64,000 nt of DNA from the NCBI RefSeq assembly GCF_000705555.1, contig NZ_JMQN01000015.1, positions 248,001 through 312,000 on the forward strand. Reading direction: 5' to 3'. Of the stretch, positions 35,305 to 45,130 are shown piece by piece. Every line of letters starts with the position of its first letter. Position 1 is the stretch's first letter. The position numbers were made by a program, and so were the translations under genes. This DNA comes from Marinobacterium lacunae (GTDB lineage: Bacteria; Pseudomonadota; Gammaproteobacteria; Pseudomonadales; Balneatricaceae). The notes under the pieces are model-generated. The model was not told the origin of the DNA. It was given only the letters and a program-made list of their open reading frames with translations, and did not search any database.

Positions 35305-35380
35305 GGGTCGTTAGCTCAGTTGGTAGAGCAGTTGGCTTTTAACCAATTGGTCATAGGTTCAAGTCCTATACGACCCACCA
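35305..35380 (+). tRNA. tRNA-Lys (UUU), copy 2
   Basis: An exact repeat of the preceding tRNA-Lys, separated by 17 bases, pointing to a recent tandem duplication or gene conversion. A pyrimidine-rich tract (three TTTTCTC units, then T-runs, to about 35416) follows and may end the transcript. Confidence 0.97.
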
Positions 35381-35472
35381 CTTTTCTCTTTTCTCTTTTC
35401 TCTTTTTATTTTTCCCTCGATTTTTTCCTGTGTACCCGCCTAATGTGTGCTTGGTCAGGCCGGACTACCGCC

Positions 35473-35973
35473 TTAGCGATAGCCTACCTCGATGATTTCG
35501 AACCACTCCTCAACGCCATCCGGCTTCTTGAGCCAGATTTCGTCGCCTGCCTGTTTTTTGAGCATCAGCCGGGCCAGTGGTGAATCAACACTGATGTAAC
35601 CGGGTACATCGCCGATCTCGTCGGCGCCAACGATACGGTACTCGCGTGAGTTCCCCTGTTCATCCTCAAGTGTGACCCAGGCGCCAAAAAAGACGGTTTC
35701 CCGGTCATCCGGTGCGCGATCGACCACATTGATGGTTTCGAGGCGTTTGGACAGGTAGCGAATACGGCGGTCGATCTCGCGCAGCTGCTTCTTGCCGTAG
35801 ATGTATTCGGCATTCTCAGAGCGGTCTCCCTGCGCCGCCGCTTCCTTGACCGCCTGAGTGACTTCCGGGCGCTTTTCCTTCCATAAATACTTAAGCTCGG
35901 CATTGAGGCGCTCGTAGCCTTCCTGCGTGATATAGGGGGCGCTACGGGGCGCGGGTGGTCTCCAGCGGGACAT
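35473..35973 (-). CDS. greB: Transcript cleavage factor GreB
   Basis: A cytosolic factor that rescues backtracked RNA polymerase by stimulating transcript cleavage. 166 residues: an N-terminal coiled coil (about 15-85) with the acidic tip GDRSENAEY, where the Asp/Glu pair positions the catalytic magnesium. The C-terminal domain follows, with the VGADEIGD strand. Length and the basic patch RRIRYLSKRLE favour GreB over GreA. AGGAAG precedes the ATG. Confidence 0.93.
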   Translation of the reverse strand: MSRWRPPAPRSAPYITQEGYERLNAELKYLWKEKRPEVTQAVKEAAAQGDRSENAEYIYGKKQLREIDRRIRYLSKRLETINVVDRAPDDRETVFFGAWVTLEDEQGNSREYRIVGADEIGDVPGYISVDSPLARLMLKKQAGDEIWLKKPDGVEEWFEIIEVGYR

Positions 35974-36051
35974 TGCAACTTCCTGAATACACTAAAATAT
36001 TTAAAGAATATATCCGATGGGCCGATAGAGGAAAGGTACTCTGGAGGTGTA

Positions 36052-36483
36052 ATGCAGACGGAACGAATTCAACAGCGCATTGAGAGCTATACCGCGGACC
36101 TGCCGCAGGCGGTGCAGTCCTCCAATGGTGCTCGTTTCGCTATGCTGCTCAGTCTGATCGCCTCCAATCAGGAGCTGTACTCGCCGGTGAGAAACGCACC
36201 TGTCGGCGATGGCAGTTTTTCGCTGGAACAGCCTGATTCACGCTACCCCGATCCCAACGAGTTCTATACGGCGGCGGTGGTCGATCGCCTGAACCGTTCA
36301 ATCAATGACGGCCAGCGGGGCGAGTATGCCTACCTGGTCAGTCATGTCGACACCCACACCCATATACCGCGAACGGGCCGGCTCGCAAGCGATCAGTTCG
36401 AGCAGGTTGCACTGGCCTCCAGTGGTCGTATGATGATCGACTTGATCGATAAGTCGCGCCACTCGATCTCAACCAGCGCTTAG
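36052..36483 (+). CDS. Conserved-looking protein of unknown function
   Basis: A 143-residue soluble protein with no signal peptide, membrane helix or family that I recognise. A GGAGGTG ribosome site directly precedes the ATG, which supports real translation. Visible features are a polar N-terminal helix, a Pro/Asp-rich middle (QPDSRYPDPNEFY) and a HVDTHTHIPRTGR segment whose His residues could bind metal. It lies between greB (divergent) and an EamA exporter, and no function can be inferred. Confidence 0.7.
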   Translation: MQTERIQQRIESYTADLPQAVQSSNGARFAMLLSLIASNQELYSPVRNAPVGDGSFSLEQPDSRYPDPNEFYTAAVVDRLNRSINDGQRGEYAYLVSHVDTHTHIPRTGRLASDQFEQVALASSGRMMIDLIDKSRHSISTSA

Positions 36484-36532
36484 TATTGCGCACCGGGGCG
36501 ATTGCCTGTCGTTTTGCGAAAAGGATTCATTC

Positions 36533-37441
36533 ATGTCAGTTAAAAATCAGTCCCGCGCCATGCTGCTCGGTGGCTCGGCTGTGTTGCTCTGGTCCACGGT
36601 GGCGACGGCATTCAAACTCTCATTGCAGTGGCTCTCACCTGTGCAGCTATTGGGCTGGGCGAGCCTGTTTTCCACGCTGGTGTTGATCATCGCCGTCTGT
36701 TGGCAGCGTCAACTGGGCAGCGTGGCAATCGCCTTCAGGGAGCGGCCTCTGTTATGCCTGTCACTGGGGGTAATCAATCCGGCAATCTATTATCTGGTGC
36801 TGTTTCGCGCCTATGATCTGCTGCCGGCACAGCAAGCCCAGGCGATCAACTACACCTGGGCCCTGACGCTGTCCCTGCTGGCGGTTCCCCTATTGAAACA
36901 GCCTTTGAGGGGACGCGATATGATCGCGCTTGCTGGCGGCTATATGGGGGCGCTGATGATCGCCACGCGTGGTGATCTGCTGGCACTGGATTTTGTCAGT
37001 GGCGAGGGTGTGGCGCTGGCGATGATCAGCACCCTGTTCTGGGCTCTGTACTGGATCCTAAACGCACGCTCCACCGCACCTGCGACCGTTATGTTGCTGA
37101 TCTGTTTTCTGGTGGGTACTCCACTGGTCTGGGCGCTGATGGCCTGGAAGGGTGATCTGGGCATGCCGCCTTTGAAGGCGCTCGCGGGAGCTGCCTGGGT
37201 CGGTCTGTTTGAAATGGGTATCACCTTCATGCTTTGGCTCGGTGCCATGCGCAGCGCTGTACATGTTAGCCGCGTCAGCAACCTGATTTTTCTCTCGCCC
37301 TTCCTGTCGCTGGTGTTTATCCGTTACCTGCTTGACGAACCCATAGCACCGGCAACCTTTATCGGTCTGGGTATGATCATTATTGCGGTGATCTATCAGC
37401 AAAAAGGGGAGAAAGCGAAGCCAGCACCTGCCGAGGCCTGA
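36533..37441 (+). CDS. EamA-family (DMT) transporter
   Basis: A 302-residue inner-membrane protein with about ten helices in two EamA repeats. The opening AMLLGGSAVLLWSTVATAFK and the end of the first repeat (QAINYTWALTLSLLAVPLLK) are typical. In the second repeat the LFEMGITFMLWLGAMRS helix and the final FIGLGMIIIAVIY helix fit the fold. It differs clearly from the EamA protein at 13.7 kb. Substrate unknown; export of an amino acid or metabolite is the family norm. Confidence 0.8.
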   Translation: MSVKNQSRAMLLGGSAVLLWSTVATAFKLSLQWLSPVQLLGWASLFSTLVLIIAVCWQRQLGSVAIAFRERPLLCLSLGVINPAIYYLVLFRAYDLLPAQQAQAINYTWALTLSLLAVPLLKQPLRGRDMIALAGGYMGALMIATRGDLLALDFVSGEGVALAMISTLFWALYWILNARSTAPATVMLLICFLVGTPLVWALMAWKGDLGMPPLKALAGAAWVGLFEMGITFMLWLGAMRSAVHVSRVSNLIFLSPFLSLVFIRYLLDEPIAPATFIGLGMIIIAVIYQQKGEKAKPAPAEA

Positions 37442-37480
37442 TAAGTGAAAGACACGCGTCCGGCGACACACCAGGGCCCG

Positions 37481-39307
37481 TCAAGGGCAAAGGGTGCGCG
37501 CAATGGCCGCTTTCACCTTATCGATATCAACCGGTTTGGATAGGAAGTCGTTCATTCCGGCCTCCAGACATTCGATCCTATCGCTGGCCATGGCGTTAGC
37601 GGTAAGGCCGATAATCGGCAGGGCGAGGGTCCGATCGTCTGCCCGTAGCAGGCGTGTAGCTTCCAGTCCGTCCATCTCCGGCATCTGCACATCCATCAAT
37701 ATCAGGTCGTACCCGCCCTCACTCGCCATATCGACCGCCTGGCGGCCATTCTCGGCAATGCTGACCCTGTGACCGCTTCGGCTAAGCAGCCCCTTGATGA
37801 CGGCCTGATTGACCTTGTTATCCTCGGCTACGAGGATGTTGAGTTCGCTCTGGATCTCGCCCGATTGTTGTGCGGTGGGCTCGGGAGTCTGTTCCGTGGC
37901 GCCCCTAAAAACCGGTTGCAAGGGCAGTACAAACCAAAAATGACTGCCTTCATTGACTTTACTGCTGAACTGAATTTCCCCCCCCATCAGCTCAACGAGA
38001 CGCTTGCAGATCGCCAGACCCAGTCCGGTTCCGCCAAAGCGCCTGGATGTGGATGCATCGGCCTGAATGAACATGCCGAACAGCTTCTCCTGAGCTGCGT
38101 CCGAGATGCCGATACCGGTATCGGTTATATCAAAACGTATTCCGTCATCACTGCCGGAGATGGCCAGGGTCACGCGCCCCTGTTCGGTAAACTTGATGGC
38201 GTTGCCGACCAGATTGATCAGGATCTGTCTGATTCTGACCGGATCACCTGCATAGCGTTGGGCGATGTAAGGCGCTACATCCAGTTCGAGAGTGATCGGC
38301 TTTTCATCCCGGCGTGGTTGCAGCAGTGCGATGACATCCTGGGCTAGATGCCTTAGGTCAAAGTCGCTGTTGGAGAGTTCCAGGCGACCGGCTTCCATCT
38401 TGGAGATGTCCAGTACGTCGTTGAGGATCGTGAGTAGTGCATCAGCCGACTGGCGGACGGTATGGGCAAACCCTTTCTGCTCTTCATCCAGCGGTGTTTG
38501 TTCGAGCAAACTGATCATGCCGGTAATGCCGTTCATCGGCGTACGTATCTCATGGCTCATCATGGCCAGAAATTCGGACTTGGCCCTGTTAGCCGCCTGC
38601 GCCTGCTCGGCCACTATTTTCAGTTCCCCGGCCAGCGCTTCGGCATGATGGCGCTGGTTCTCGGCTTCGGCATGGCGTTTGAACACGATGATGATGATAC
38701 TGAGAGTGCTCAGCAGCATCAGGCCGACAAGGGCTGCGAGTACCTGCAAAAGCTGCAGGGTTTCATTACGTCCATCGGTTTTGTTCTCGGCACGCTGCTG
38801 AAGCATTTTCAGTAGCAGTTCTTCAGCGATCGGCTCGAGTTTCCCGGAGAACTCGTTCGCCTTCGCAAGTGCCGTCGGTGACAGTGTTTCAAGCTCGGGC
38901 AGCAGGCTGTCGATAGCGTCTACATTGGCTACGAAACGATCCACCAGTTGCGCGATATCATCTTTGACGTAGAACAGAGTCTTCAGTTGGCCTCTTTGTA
39001 GAAGGTCAACACGGCTATAGAGAACATCGAATCTCAGCAGCACTTCCTCAAGCTGGGATGCCGAGTTGGGTGTGATCTGTAGCAGTTTGAGCTCGTGGCT
39101 GAGTTTCTGAGTCTCGCGGTCGATCTGATAGGCCGCCCACAGCGTGTCCTCATGCACCGAACCTAGCAGCACCTGTTGTCGCTGCACGAGAATGGCGAAT
39201 GCAACCAGCGTTGCGGCCAGAAAGAGGGCGGAAATGGCCGCCATGAACCAGATGGTTCGGTCCATGAAGACTCTTCTGACCACTGAGTTGCTCTGTTGTT
39301 GTCGCAT
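37481..39307 (-). CDS. Membrane hybrid histidine kinase with receiver domain
   Basis: A sensor kinase of 608 residues. Helix 1 is about 17-40, a helical periplasmic domain about 45-190, and helix 2 about 195-218, followed by a short linker. The kinase core has phospho-acceptor His252 in [24 protein letters not shown] and [13 protein letters not shown]. The C-terminal receiver (about 490-608) has AEDNKVNQ and the phosphorylated Asp in [13 protein letters not shown]. No Hpt domain is fused and no output regulator is adjacent, so the relay partner lies elsewhere. A shorter start at ATG 39265 is possible. It follows the periplasmic-protein gene by 27 bases and probably forms a signalling pair with it. 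Confidence 0.9.
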   Translation of the reverse strand: MRQQQSNSVVRRVFMDRTIWFMAAISALFLAATLVAFAILVQRQQVLLGSVHEDTLWAAYQIDRETQKLSHELKLLQITPNSASQLEEVLLRFDVLYSRVDLLQRGQLKTLFYVKDDIAQLVDRFVANVDAIDSLLPELETLSPTALAKANEFSGKLEPIAEELLLKMLQQRAENKTDGRNETLQLLQVLAALVGLMLLSTLSIIIIVFKRHAEAENQRHHAEALAGELKIVAEQAQAANRAKSEFLAMMSHEIRTPMNGITGMISLLEQTPLDEEQKGFAHTVRQSADALLTILNDVLDISKMEAGRLELSNSDFDLRHLAQDVIALLQPRRDEKPITLELDVAPYIAQRYAGDPVRIRQILINLVGNAIKFTEQGRVTLAISGSDDGIRFDITDTGIGISDAAQEKLFGMFIQADASTSRRFGGTGLGLAICKRLVELMGGEIQFSSKVNEGSHFWFVLPLQPVFRGATEQTPEPTAQQSGEIQSELNILVAEDNKVNQAVIKGLLSRSGHRVSIAENGRQAVDMASEGGYDLILMDVQMPEMDGLEATRLLRADDRTLALPIIGLTANAMASDRIECLEAGMNDFLSKPVDIDKVKAAIARTLCP

Positions 39308-39334
39308 CGCCGGGGTTGGATCCGTGCCAGAGTG

Positions 39335-39829
39335 TTATCGAATCTCGATCTTTTTGATCTGCCAGACGGACCGGTTGTGAATCACCTCTGAATTAAGATC
39401 CGGGTTCTCGTCGAAGGGGTAGATGATGAACAGCGGGCCCTTGTCGCGCACGCGCATGTATTTTCCATCGGCTTTCATCGCCAGAATGACGTCGTAGTTG
39501 TCGAAATCTTCAGCCGGTACTTCGGCTGCATAATCATTGATGGCGGTGACGACCAGTGTGTCACCTTTGGCACCGACAGCCGTCAGCAGGGCACGGCCTA
39601 GCGGCCCTTCGAACTCCACTTTACCCTCATGCCAGGGGGTGGCGGTCTTGGTGACGTGCTGTTCGAGTTGTTCAAGCATCGCCTTATCGAAGCGCGCCAC
39701 GCCCTCTGCGTTGGTATTGTCGATCGCACCTGTTACTTCAAGAATGACAGGGCCGGTGGGCTGCGTCAGTTCGGCGGCGTGAGCGCTTAAACAACTAAAG
39801 GACAGTATCAAGGCGGCGAACAGTTTCAT
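39335..39829 (-). CDS. Periplasmic sulfite-oxidase-fold protein, probable kinase partner
   Basis: A 164-residue secreted protein with signal peptide MKLFAALILSFSCLSAHA. The mature part resembles small proteins annotated as molybdopterin-dependent oxidoreductases: LLTAVGAKGDTLVVTAINDY, then VPAEDFDNYDVILAMKADGK and GPLFIIYPFD. The cofactor-ligating Cys of true sulfite oxidases is not visible: the single Cys is in the signal peptide. It is thus probably a binding or sensing protein rather than an enzyme. It leads the unit with the hybrid kinase. Confidence 0.72.
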   Translation of the reverse strand: MKLFAALILSFSCLSAHAAELTQPTGPVILEVTGAIDNTNAEGVARFDKAMLEQLEQHVTKTATPWHEGKVEFEGPLGRALLTAVGAKGDTLVVTAINDYAAEVPAEDFDNYDVILAMKADGKYMRVRDKGPLFIIYPFDENPDLNSEVIHNRSVWQIKKIEIR

Positions 39830-39949
39830 GTTGTATCAACCTCGTGGTTAAGACCTTGGGTGGTTCAGGGCCGTTACATCGCTGTCGAGACAGCAGCTGT
39901 AACACCAAGGCTACTATATAATTTGACTTCAAAAAGCGAACAGCCGAGG

Positions 39950-40924
39950 CTAAAGCCAGCGCCTTTGTTTGAACAGCCAGAGCTGTAGCGCGACCAGAAT
40001 ACACAGCAGAATCGAAAACAGCTCGAATGCGTAAGGGTTGTCGGCACCGGGGATACCACCGACGTTTATGCCCAGTAGCCCCGTGAGAAAGCCCAGGGGC
40101 AGGAATATGGCCGCGATCAGTGAGAGGATGTACATCCGCTGGTTAAGTTGGTCCGACAGCTGGCTGATCATCTCCTCCTGAGCCATTCCGGCGCGTTCGC
40201 GGATCATATCCAGATCCTCGATATGCCGGAGTAAACGGTCACTCACCTCTCTGAGCAGCAGTTTCTGGTCGGCGCTTATCCAGGTCAGGCGCTCACTCTG
40301 CAACTGGTTGAAAGCATCGCGCTGAGGGCCGAAATAGCGGCGCAGTCGAATAGTCTGGCGGCGCAGCGCCGAGAGTGACTGGCGCACAGACGCATTTTGC
40401 TGCTCAAGAATCTCGAGTTCCAGCTCCGATAGCGCCTCTTCGGTTTCCTCGACGACATCGCCCATGCGCTGAACCAGTCGGTCGCTAAGCTCGATCAGAA
40501 GCTCAGCCACATCGCGTGGTCCTTCGCCGTTGCGGCAGTCGGCCGCAAGCCCGGTGACGGATTGAAGACGTCGCTTGCGGGTCGAGATAATCAGATAGGG
40601 TGTCGCATAGAGACGTACGGACACCATGTCGTCCGGATCCGCGCCCGGGTTCAGGTTGACACCGCGCAACGCGATCAGCAGACCGTCGCCAACCTGAGTG
40701 GCGCGTGGGCGGGTGTTTTCAGTGAGCAGGGCCTCGATGACGACCTCCGGCAAGCCGGATTCCTCATTGAGCCACTGTTGAGCCGAAGGTTCGCTATAGT
40801 CCAGATGTAGCCAGAGAACGCCCTGATCCGGCTGCCAGCTGCGGATCTCGTCTCCGGTGAGGTCCCGGGCACCACCCTGTCCGTCCAGCAGCAGGGCGTG
40901 TAGCGGTTCGGCAGGGTCGGTCAT
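39950..40924 (-). CDS. zntB: Zinc transporter ZntB / CorA-family protein
   Basis: A 324-residue inner-membrane divalent-metal transporter, probably a homopentamer. It has a large cytosolic funnel domain (about 1-255) and two C-terminal helices. The loop after helix 1 reads GLLGINVGGIPGADNP; the GIN form, in place of GMN, is typical of ZntB rather than CorA. The DMVSVRLYATPYLIISTRKR segment is also ZntB-like. It starts 11 bases after a small unknown gene on the same strand. Confidence 0.85.
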   Translation of the reverse strand: MTDPAEPLHALLLDGQGGARDLTGDEIRSWQPDQGVLWLHLDYSEPSAQQWLNEESGLPEVVIEALLTENTRPRATQVGDGLLIALRGVNLNPGADPDDMVSVRLYATPYLIISTRKRRLQSVTGLAADCRNGEGPRDVAELLIELSDRLVQRMGDVVEETEEALSELELEILEQQNASVRQSLSALRRQTIRLRRYFGPQRDAFNQLQSERLTWISADQKLLLREVSDRLLRHIEDLDMIRERAGMAQEEMISQLSDQLNQRMYILSLIAAIFLPLGFLTGLLGINVGGIPGADNPYAFELFSILLCILVALQLWLFKQRRWL

Positions 40925-40935
40925 GTTTGCCGTCC

Positions 40936-41331
40936 TTAGCTGTTAGGCCATCGAATCTTTTCGGCATTGCCGTTTTCAACGCGCCACCACTCCTCTTCCT
41001 CATCGGCGTCGCTGCTTTCGCTCCAGCTTTCAGCGATGCAGCGGACCTGAGTATCGAGCGCATCGGCGACTTCGTGGGCGCAGTCGATGTCACGGGCCCA
41101 GGGCGTTTTGTCGGAGCGGAACCAGATGCTGATCCAGGCTTTGCCCACGGCTTTTTCGTGGATCATGACCGGGATGGAGCAGTTGTTCAGACTCACTTCC
41201 AGGGCGTGAGTGCCGCCGACGCTGTTGAGCGTACGCACCGTGTCGCAGCGCGTTCCCAGCCACTCAAGCACCGTCTCCAGAGAGCGGTTCTTGATGTATA
41301 CCTCAATGTCGGGATGACGCTGCTCACTCAT
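40936..41331 (-). CDS. Small acidic protein of unknown function
   Basis: 131 residues, soluble, with no family that I recognise. It begins MSEQRHPDIEVYIKNRSLE and contains paired strands and helices, with ESWSESSDADEEEEWWRVEN as an acidic C-terminal segment. It overlaps the preceding membrane-protein gene by eight bases and is followed closely by zntB, so translation is probably coupled. Confidence 0.65.
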   Translation of the reverse strand: MSEQRHPDIEVYIKNRSLETVLEWLGTRCDTVRTLNSVGGTHALEVSLNNCSIPVMIHEKAVGKAWISIWFRSDKTPWARDIDCAHEVADALDTQVRCIAESWSESSDADEEEEWWRVENGNAEKIRWPNS

Positions 41332-41587
41332 GTTTTTTGTCCAGAATGCTGAAGATGCGAAGTACGCTAAGGCTCAAATAGCCGACTGCTGCGAGTATGA
41401 TGCCGCCCCCGATCAGGATCAAGCCGGCAAGTGCTACCAACTCGCCATCAATGCCGGGTGCAAACAGATATTGACCGGCGCCGACCAGCGCCAGGCCCAG
41501 TGCAAACAGGCTGAAACCCGTGAGCAGAAAGGTGAAGTTTTGGCGCGGATTATCGGCACGCGCATGCAGCCACTGACGTATTCTCAT
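41324..41587 (-). CDS. Small two-helix membrane protein of unknown function
   Basis: With the ATG at 41587 the protein has 87 residues and two hydrophobic helices (FTFLLTGFSLFALGLALVGA and ALAGLILIGGGIILAAVGYL). A longer form starting at 41683 would overlap rlmA by 35 bases and adds a sequence without clear features, so I prefer the short form. It sits between rlmA and a small acidic-protein gene. The role is unknown. Confidence 0.6.
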   Translation of the reverse strand: MRIRQWLHARADNPRQNFTFLLTGFSLFALGLALVGAGQYLFAPGIDGELVALAGLILIGGGIILAAVGYLSLSVLRIFSILDKKHE

Positions 41588-41648
41588 CTCAATCCATGAC
41601 GTGATCGAAGAGATTATCTGAACTGGGACAGGCTCAACCCAAACTGGT

Positions 41649-42503
41649 TCACATGCAGATGTCGTGTCGGCGTCGATAGACACCCAGCCGTATATCCGCC
41701 TGGCAGTTCAGTTGTCCCCGTTCGAGTATAGCGCTATGGGTCGAGGATTTGATGCGTTGCCCATGTGGCGTCATGGTCAGCAGGTCGTCGATGCCCTGGG
41801 CGTTGTCGATCTCAAAGTCGAAGTTCAGGGTTTCGGTGCGCTGATGCTCGAACAGAGCGTCGAGTTCGGGTGTCGGATCGTATTCGCGCAGCCGCACTTC
41901 GTCGTAGATCAGCTCACGCAGCGCCATCAGGTGGGAAGGCCCTGGCCAGACCACAACGAGCAGTCCGCCGGGCTTGATCACTTTGGCCATTGGGCCTGGC
42001 ATGACACGGCTGAACATCAGCGTCATCGCATCGAGCGATTCGGCAGGCAGCGGCACATCAGCCCCGGTAGCGACGAGCCAGTCGATGCCGGTACTGCGTT
42101 TGCAGGCAGCTTTTACCGCGTGTTTGGAGATATCGAGCCCCGCAATCTGTGCCGAAAATCCGGCGGCAGTGAGCGCCTCTTCGATCTGCATGGTGTAATA
42201 GCCCTCACCACAGCCAAGATCGAGCAGCAGGGGCGACTGGATACCGGACAGCTCGGCCACCAGCAGCTGGTTGAGCTGCTCGGCGATCAGCCAGTAATAA
42301 CCGGCGTCGAGAAAGCGGCGACGTGCCTGAATCATCTCGCTGTTATCGCCGGGGTCTTTCGACTTTTTGCGCTGAGCCAGCAGCAGGTTCCAATAGCCCT
42401 GACGCGCCCGGTCGAAACTGTGGCCGGCTTCGCAGTGCAGCGATTTCTCGTCGGCATCGATCGCAAGCGCGCCATGGCAGACCGGACAGCTGAGTGGCAT
42501 CAT
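41649..42503 (-). CDS. rlmA: 23S rRNA (guanine-N1)-methyltransferase RlmA
   Basis: SAM-dependent methyltransferase of 284 residues that modifies G745 of 23S rRNA. The N-terminal zinc site has CPVC (residues 6-9) with Cys and His in LHCEAGHSFDRA, then ARQGYWNLL. The Rossmann fold has LLDLGCGEGYYT as the SAM-binding glycine motif. The start begins with two consecutive Met codons. It is six bases from the dapE stop. Confidence 0.88.
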   Translation of the reverse strand: MMPLSCPVCHGALAIDADEKSLHCEAGHSFDRARQGYWNLLLAQRKKSKDPGDNSEMIQARRRFLDAGYYWLIAEQLNQLLVAELSGIQSPLLLDLGCGEGYYTMQIEEALTAAGFSAQIAGLDISKHAVKAACKRSTGIDWLVATGADVPLPAESLDAMTLMFSRVMPGPMAKVIKPGGLLVVVWPGPSHLMALRELIYDEVRLREYDPTPELDALFEHQRTETLNFDFEIDNAQGIDDLLTMTPHGQRIKSSTHSAILERGQLNCQADIRLGVYRRRHDICM

Positions 42504-42508
42504 TGTGT

Positions 42509-43708
<1,200 letters not shown>

Positions 43709-44740
43709 TTAGTTGTGCTTGTGCAGTTCTTCGTTCAGTTCGATGGCGCTCTTGTTGGTTTTCACCTCGATGCGACCGTTCTGAGAGTTGCGGCGGAACA
43801 GCAGGTCCGGCTTGCCGGCGAGCTCCGATGCCTTAACGATGCCCACTTCGTTGTTCTGATCATCCAGAACAGTGACTTTGGATCCACCGGTTACGTACAG
43901 ACCGGCTTCCAGTGTGCAGCGATCGCCCAGCGGGATGCCGAGGCCGGCGTTGGCGCCGAGCAGGCAGTTTTCACCCACGGAGATCACCACGTTGTTGCCA
44001 CCGGAGAGTGTACCCATGGTGGAAGCACCGCCACCGATGTCAGAGCCGTTGCCCACGACAACACCTGCGGAGATGCGGCCTTCGACCATGCTCACGCCCA
44101 GTGTGCCGGCGTTGAAGTTGATGAAGCCTTCATGCATGACGGTGGTGCCTTCGCCGACGTGAGCGCCCAGACGGATGCGTGACGCATCGCCAACGCGGAT
44201 ACCGGCCGGTACGGCGTAGTTGGTCATTTTCGGGAACTTGTCCACAGACTGCACGTCAAGCACACGGCCCTGAGCGCGGGCGGCCAGCTGGCGACGCGGC
44301 AGGTCCTCAAGGGAAACCGCGCCTTCTGAGGTCCAGGCCACGTTGGGCAGCAGGCCGAACATCCCGGTCAGGTTCAGACTGTGCGGCTTGACCAGACGGT
44401 TGGAGAGCAGGGCAAGCTTCAGGTACACCTCGGCGGTGGTGGTCGGTGCTGCGTCCTGTTCCAGCACACAGAGGACGATCGGCTGCTGGCTGCCTTCGAG
44501 CACTTCGCTGACCAGTGCCTGATCTTCGGCGCCGACAGAGAGGAAAGCCTCTTCCAGCTTCTTCAGTGCAGCGGCGTTGATCTCGATCGCAGCGTTGCCG
44601 CCGGTGTAGTCGACGGCTTTGGCAACAGCGTCGATCAGCTTGTCATCGGCGCCCAGAAGCGGTGCGTTGTAATAGACTTCCAGCCACTCACCGGCGCTGG
44701 ATTTGGTTCCGACGCCAAGGCCGAATGCGAAGTTTGCCAT
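43709..44740 (-). CDS. dapD: Tetrahydrodipicolinate N-succinyltransferase DapD (long form)
   Basis: Transfers succinate from succinyl-CoA to tetrahydrodipicolinate in the lysine pathway. The 343 residues match the long Pseudomonas-type DapD rather than the 274-residue E. coli form. A left-handed beta-helix of hexapeptide repeats runs from about 185 to 290 (RIRLGAHVGEGTTVMHEGFI, then GRISAGVVVGNGSDIGGGAS). It lies between the ArsC-like gene and dapE in one minus-strand unit. Confidence 0.95.
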   Translation of the reverse strand: MANFAFGLGVGTKSSAGEWLEVYYNAPLLGADDKLIDAVAKAVDYTGGNAAIEINAAALKKLEEAFLSVGAEDQALVSEVLEGSQQPIVLCVLEQDAAPTTTAEVYLKLALLSNRLVKPHSLNLTGMFGLLPNVAWTSEGAVSLEDLPRRQLAARAQGRVLDVQSVDKFPKMTNYAVPAGIRVGDASRIRLGAHVGEGTTVMHEGFINFNAGTLGVSMVEGRISAGVVVGNGSDIGGGASTMGTLSGGNNVVISVGENCLLGANAGLGIPLGDRCTLEAGLYVTGGSKVTVLDDQNNEVGIVKASELAGKPDLLFRRNSQNGRIEVKTNKSAIELNEELHKHN

Positions 44741-44768
44741 CTTTATATCCTCGTAATTCGTTTAACTG

Positions 44769-45119
44769 TCATTCGACGCCGAATAGGGCGGCGTACTCTT
44801 CGGCCTTGAAGCCGACACGAATCGTGTCGTTATGCTCAAGTACCGGGCGTTTGATCAGGGTAGGGTGCTCGACCAGCAAAGCCCGAAGGCCAGACTCGTC
44901 GAGACTGTCGCGCTGCTCGGCAGGCAGGGCCCGCCAAGTCGTGCCGCGCTTGTTCAATACGGTGTCGATGCTGAGGGCGTCGCACCAGCGATCAACCTGC
45001 GCACGCTCGAGACCCTCTTTGCGAAAGTCGTGAAACGCGCAGGCGATGCCGTTGGTTTCGAGCCATTTGCGTGTCTTGCGCACGGTGTCGCAGTTGCTGA
45101 TGCCGTAGAGCGTTGTCAT
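44769..45119 (-). CDS. ArsC/Spx-fold protein (YffB type)
   Basis: A 116-residue thioredoxin-fold protein. The N-terminal GISNCDTVRKTRKWL carries a single active-site Cys (residue 10), and LIKRPVLEH near 88 is the ArsC-family substrate-side motif. Members beside dap genes are annotated as ArsC-like reductases without known substrate. The gap to dapC is 11 bases. Confidence 0.85.
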   Translation of the reverse strand: MTTLYGISNCDTVRKTRKWLETNGIACAFHDFRKEGLERAQVDRWCDALSIDTVLNKRGTTWRALPAEQRDSLDESGLRALLVEHPTLIKRPVLEHNDTIRVGFKAEEYAALFGVE

Positions 45120-45130
45120 CGGTTTTTTCC

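Noticed and set aside
34986-35380. Tandem repeats considered as a CRISPR array
   Set aside because: The repeated units are complete tRNA genes; no short regular repeats with spacers and no cas genes occur in the window.
35206-35583. Open reading frame of 125 residues with a repeated SLAQLVEQLAFN segment
   Set aside because: The repeat is the translation of the two tRNA-Lys genes; the frame is a shadow and not a protein gene.
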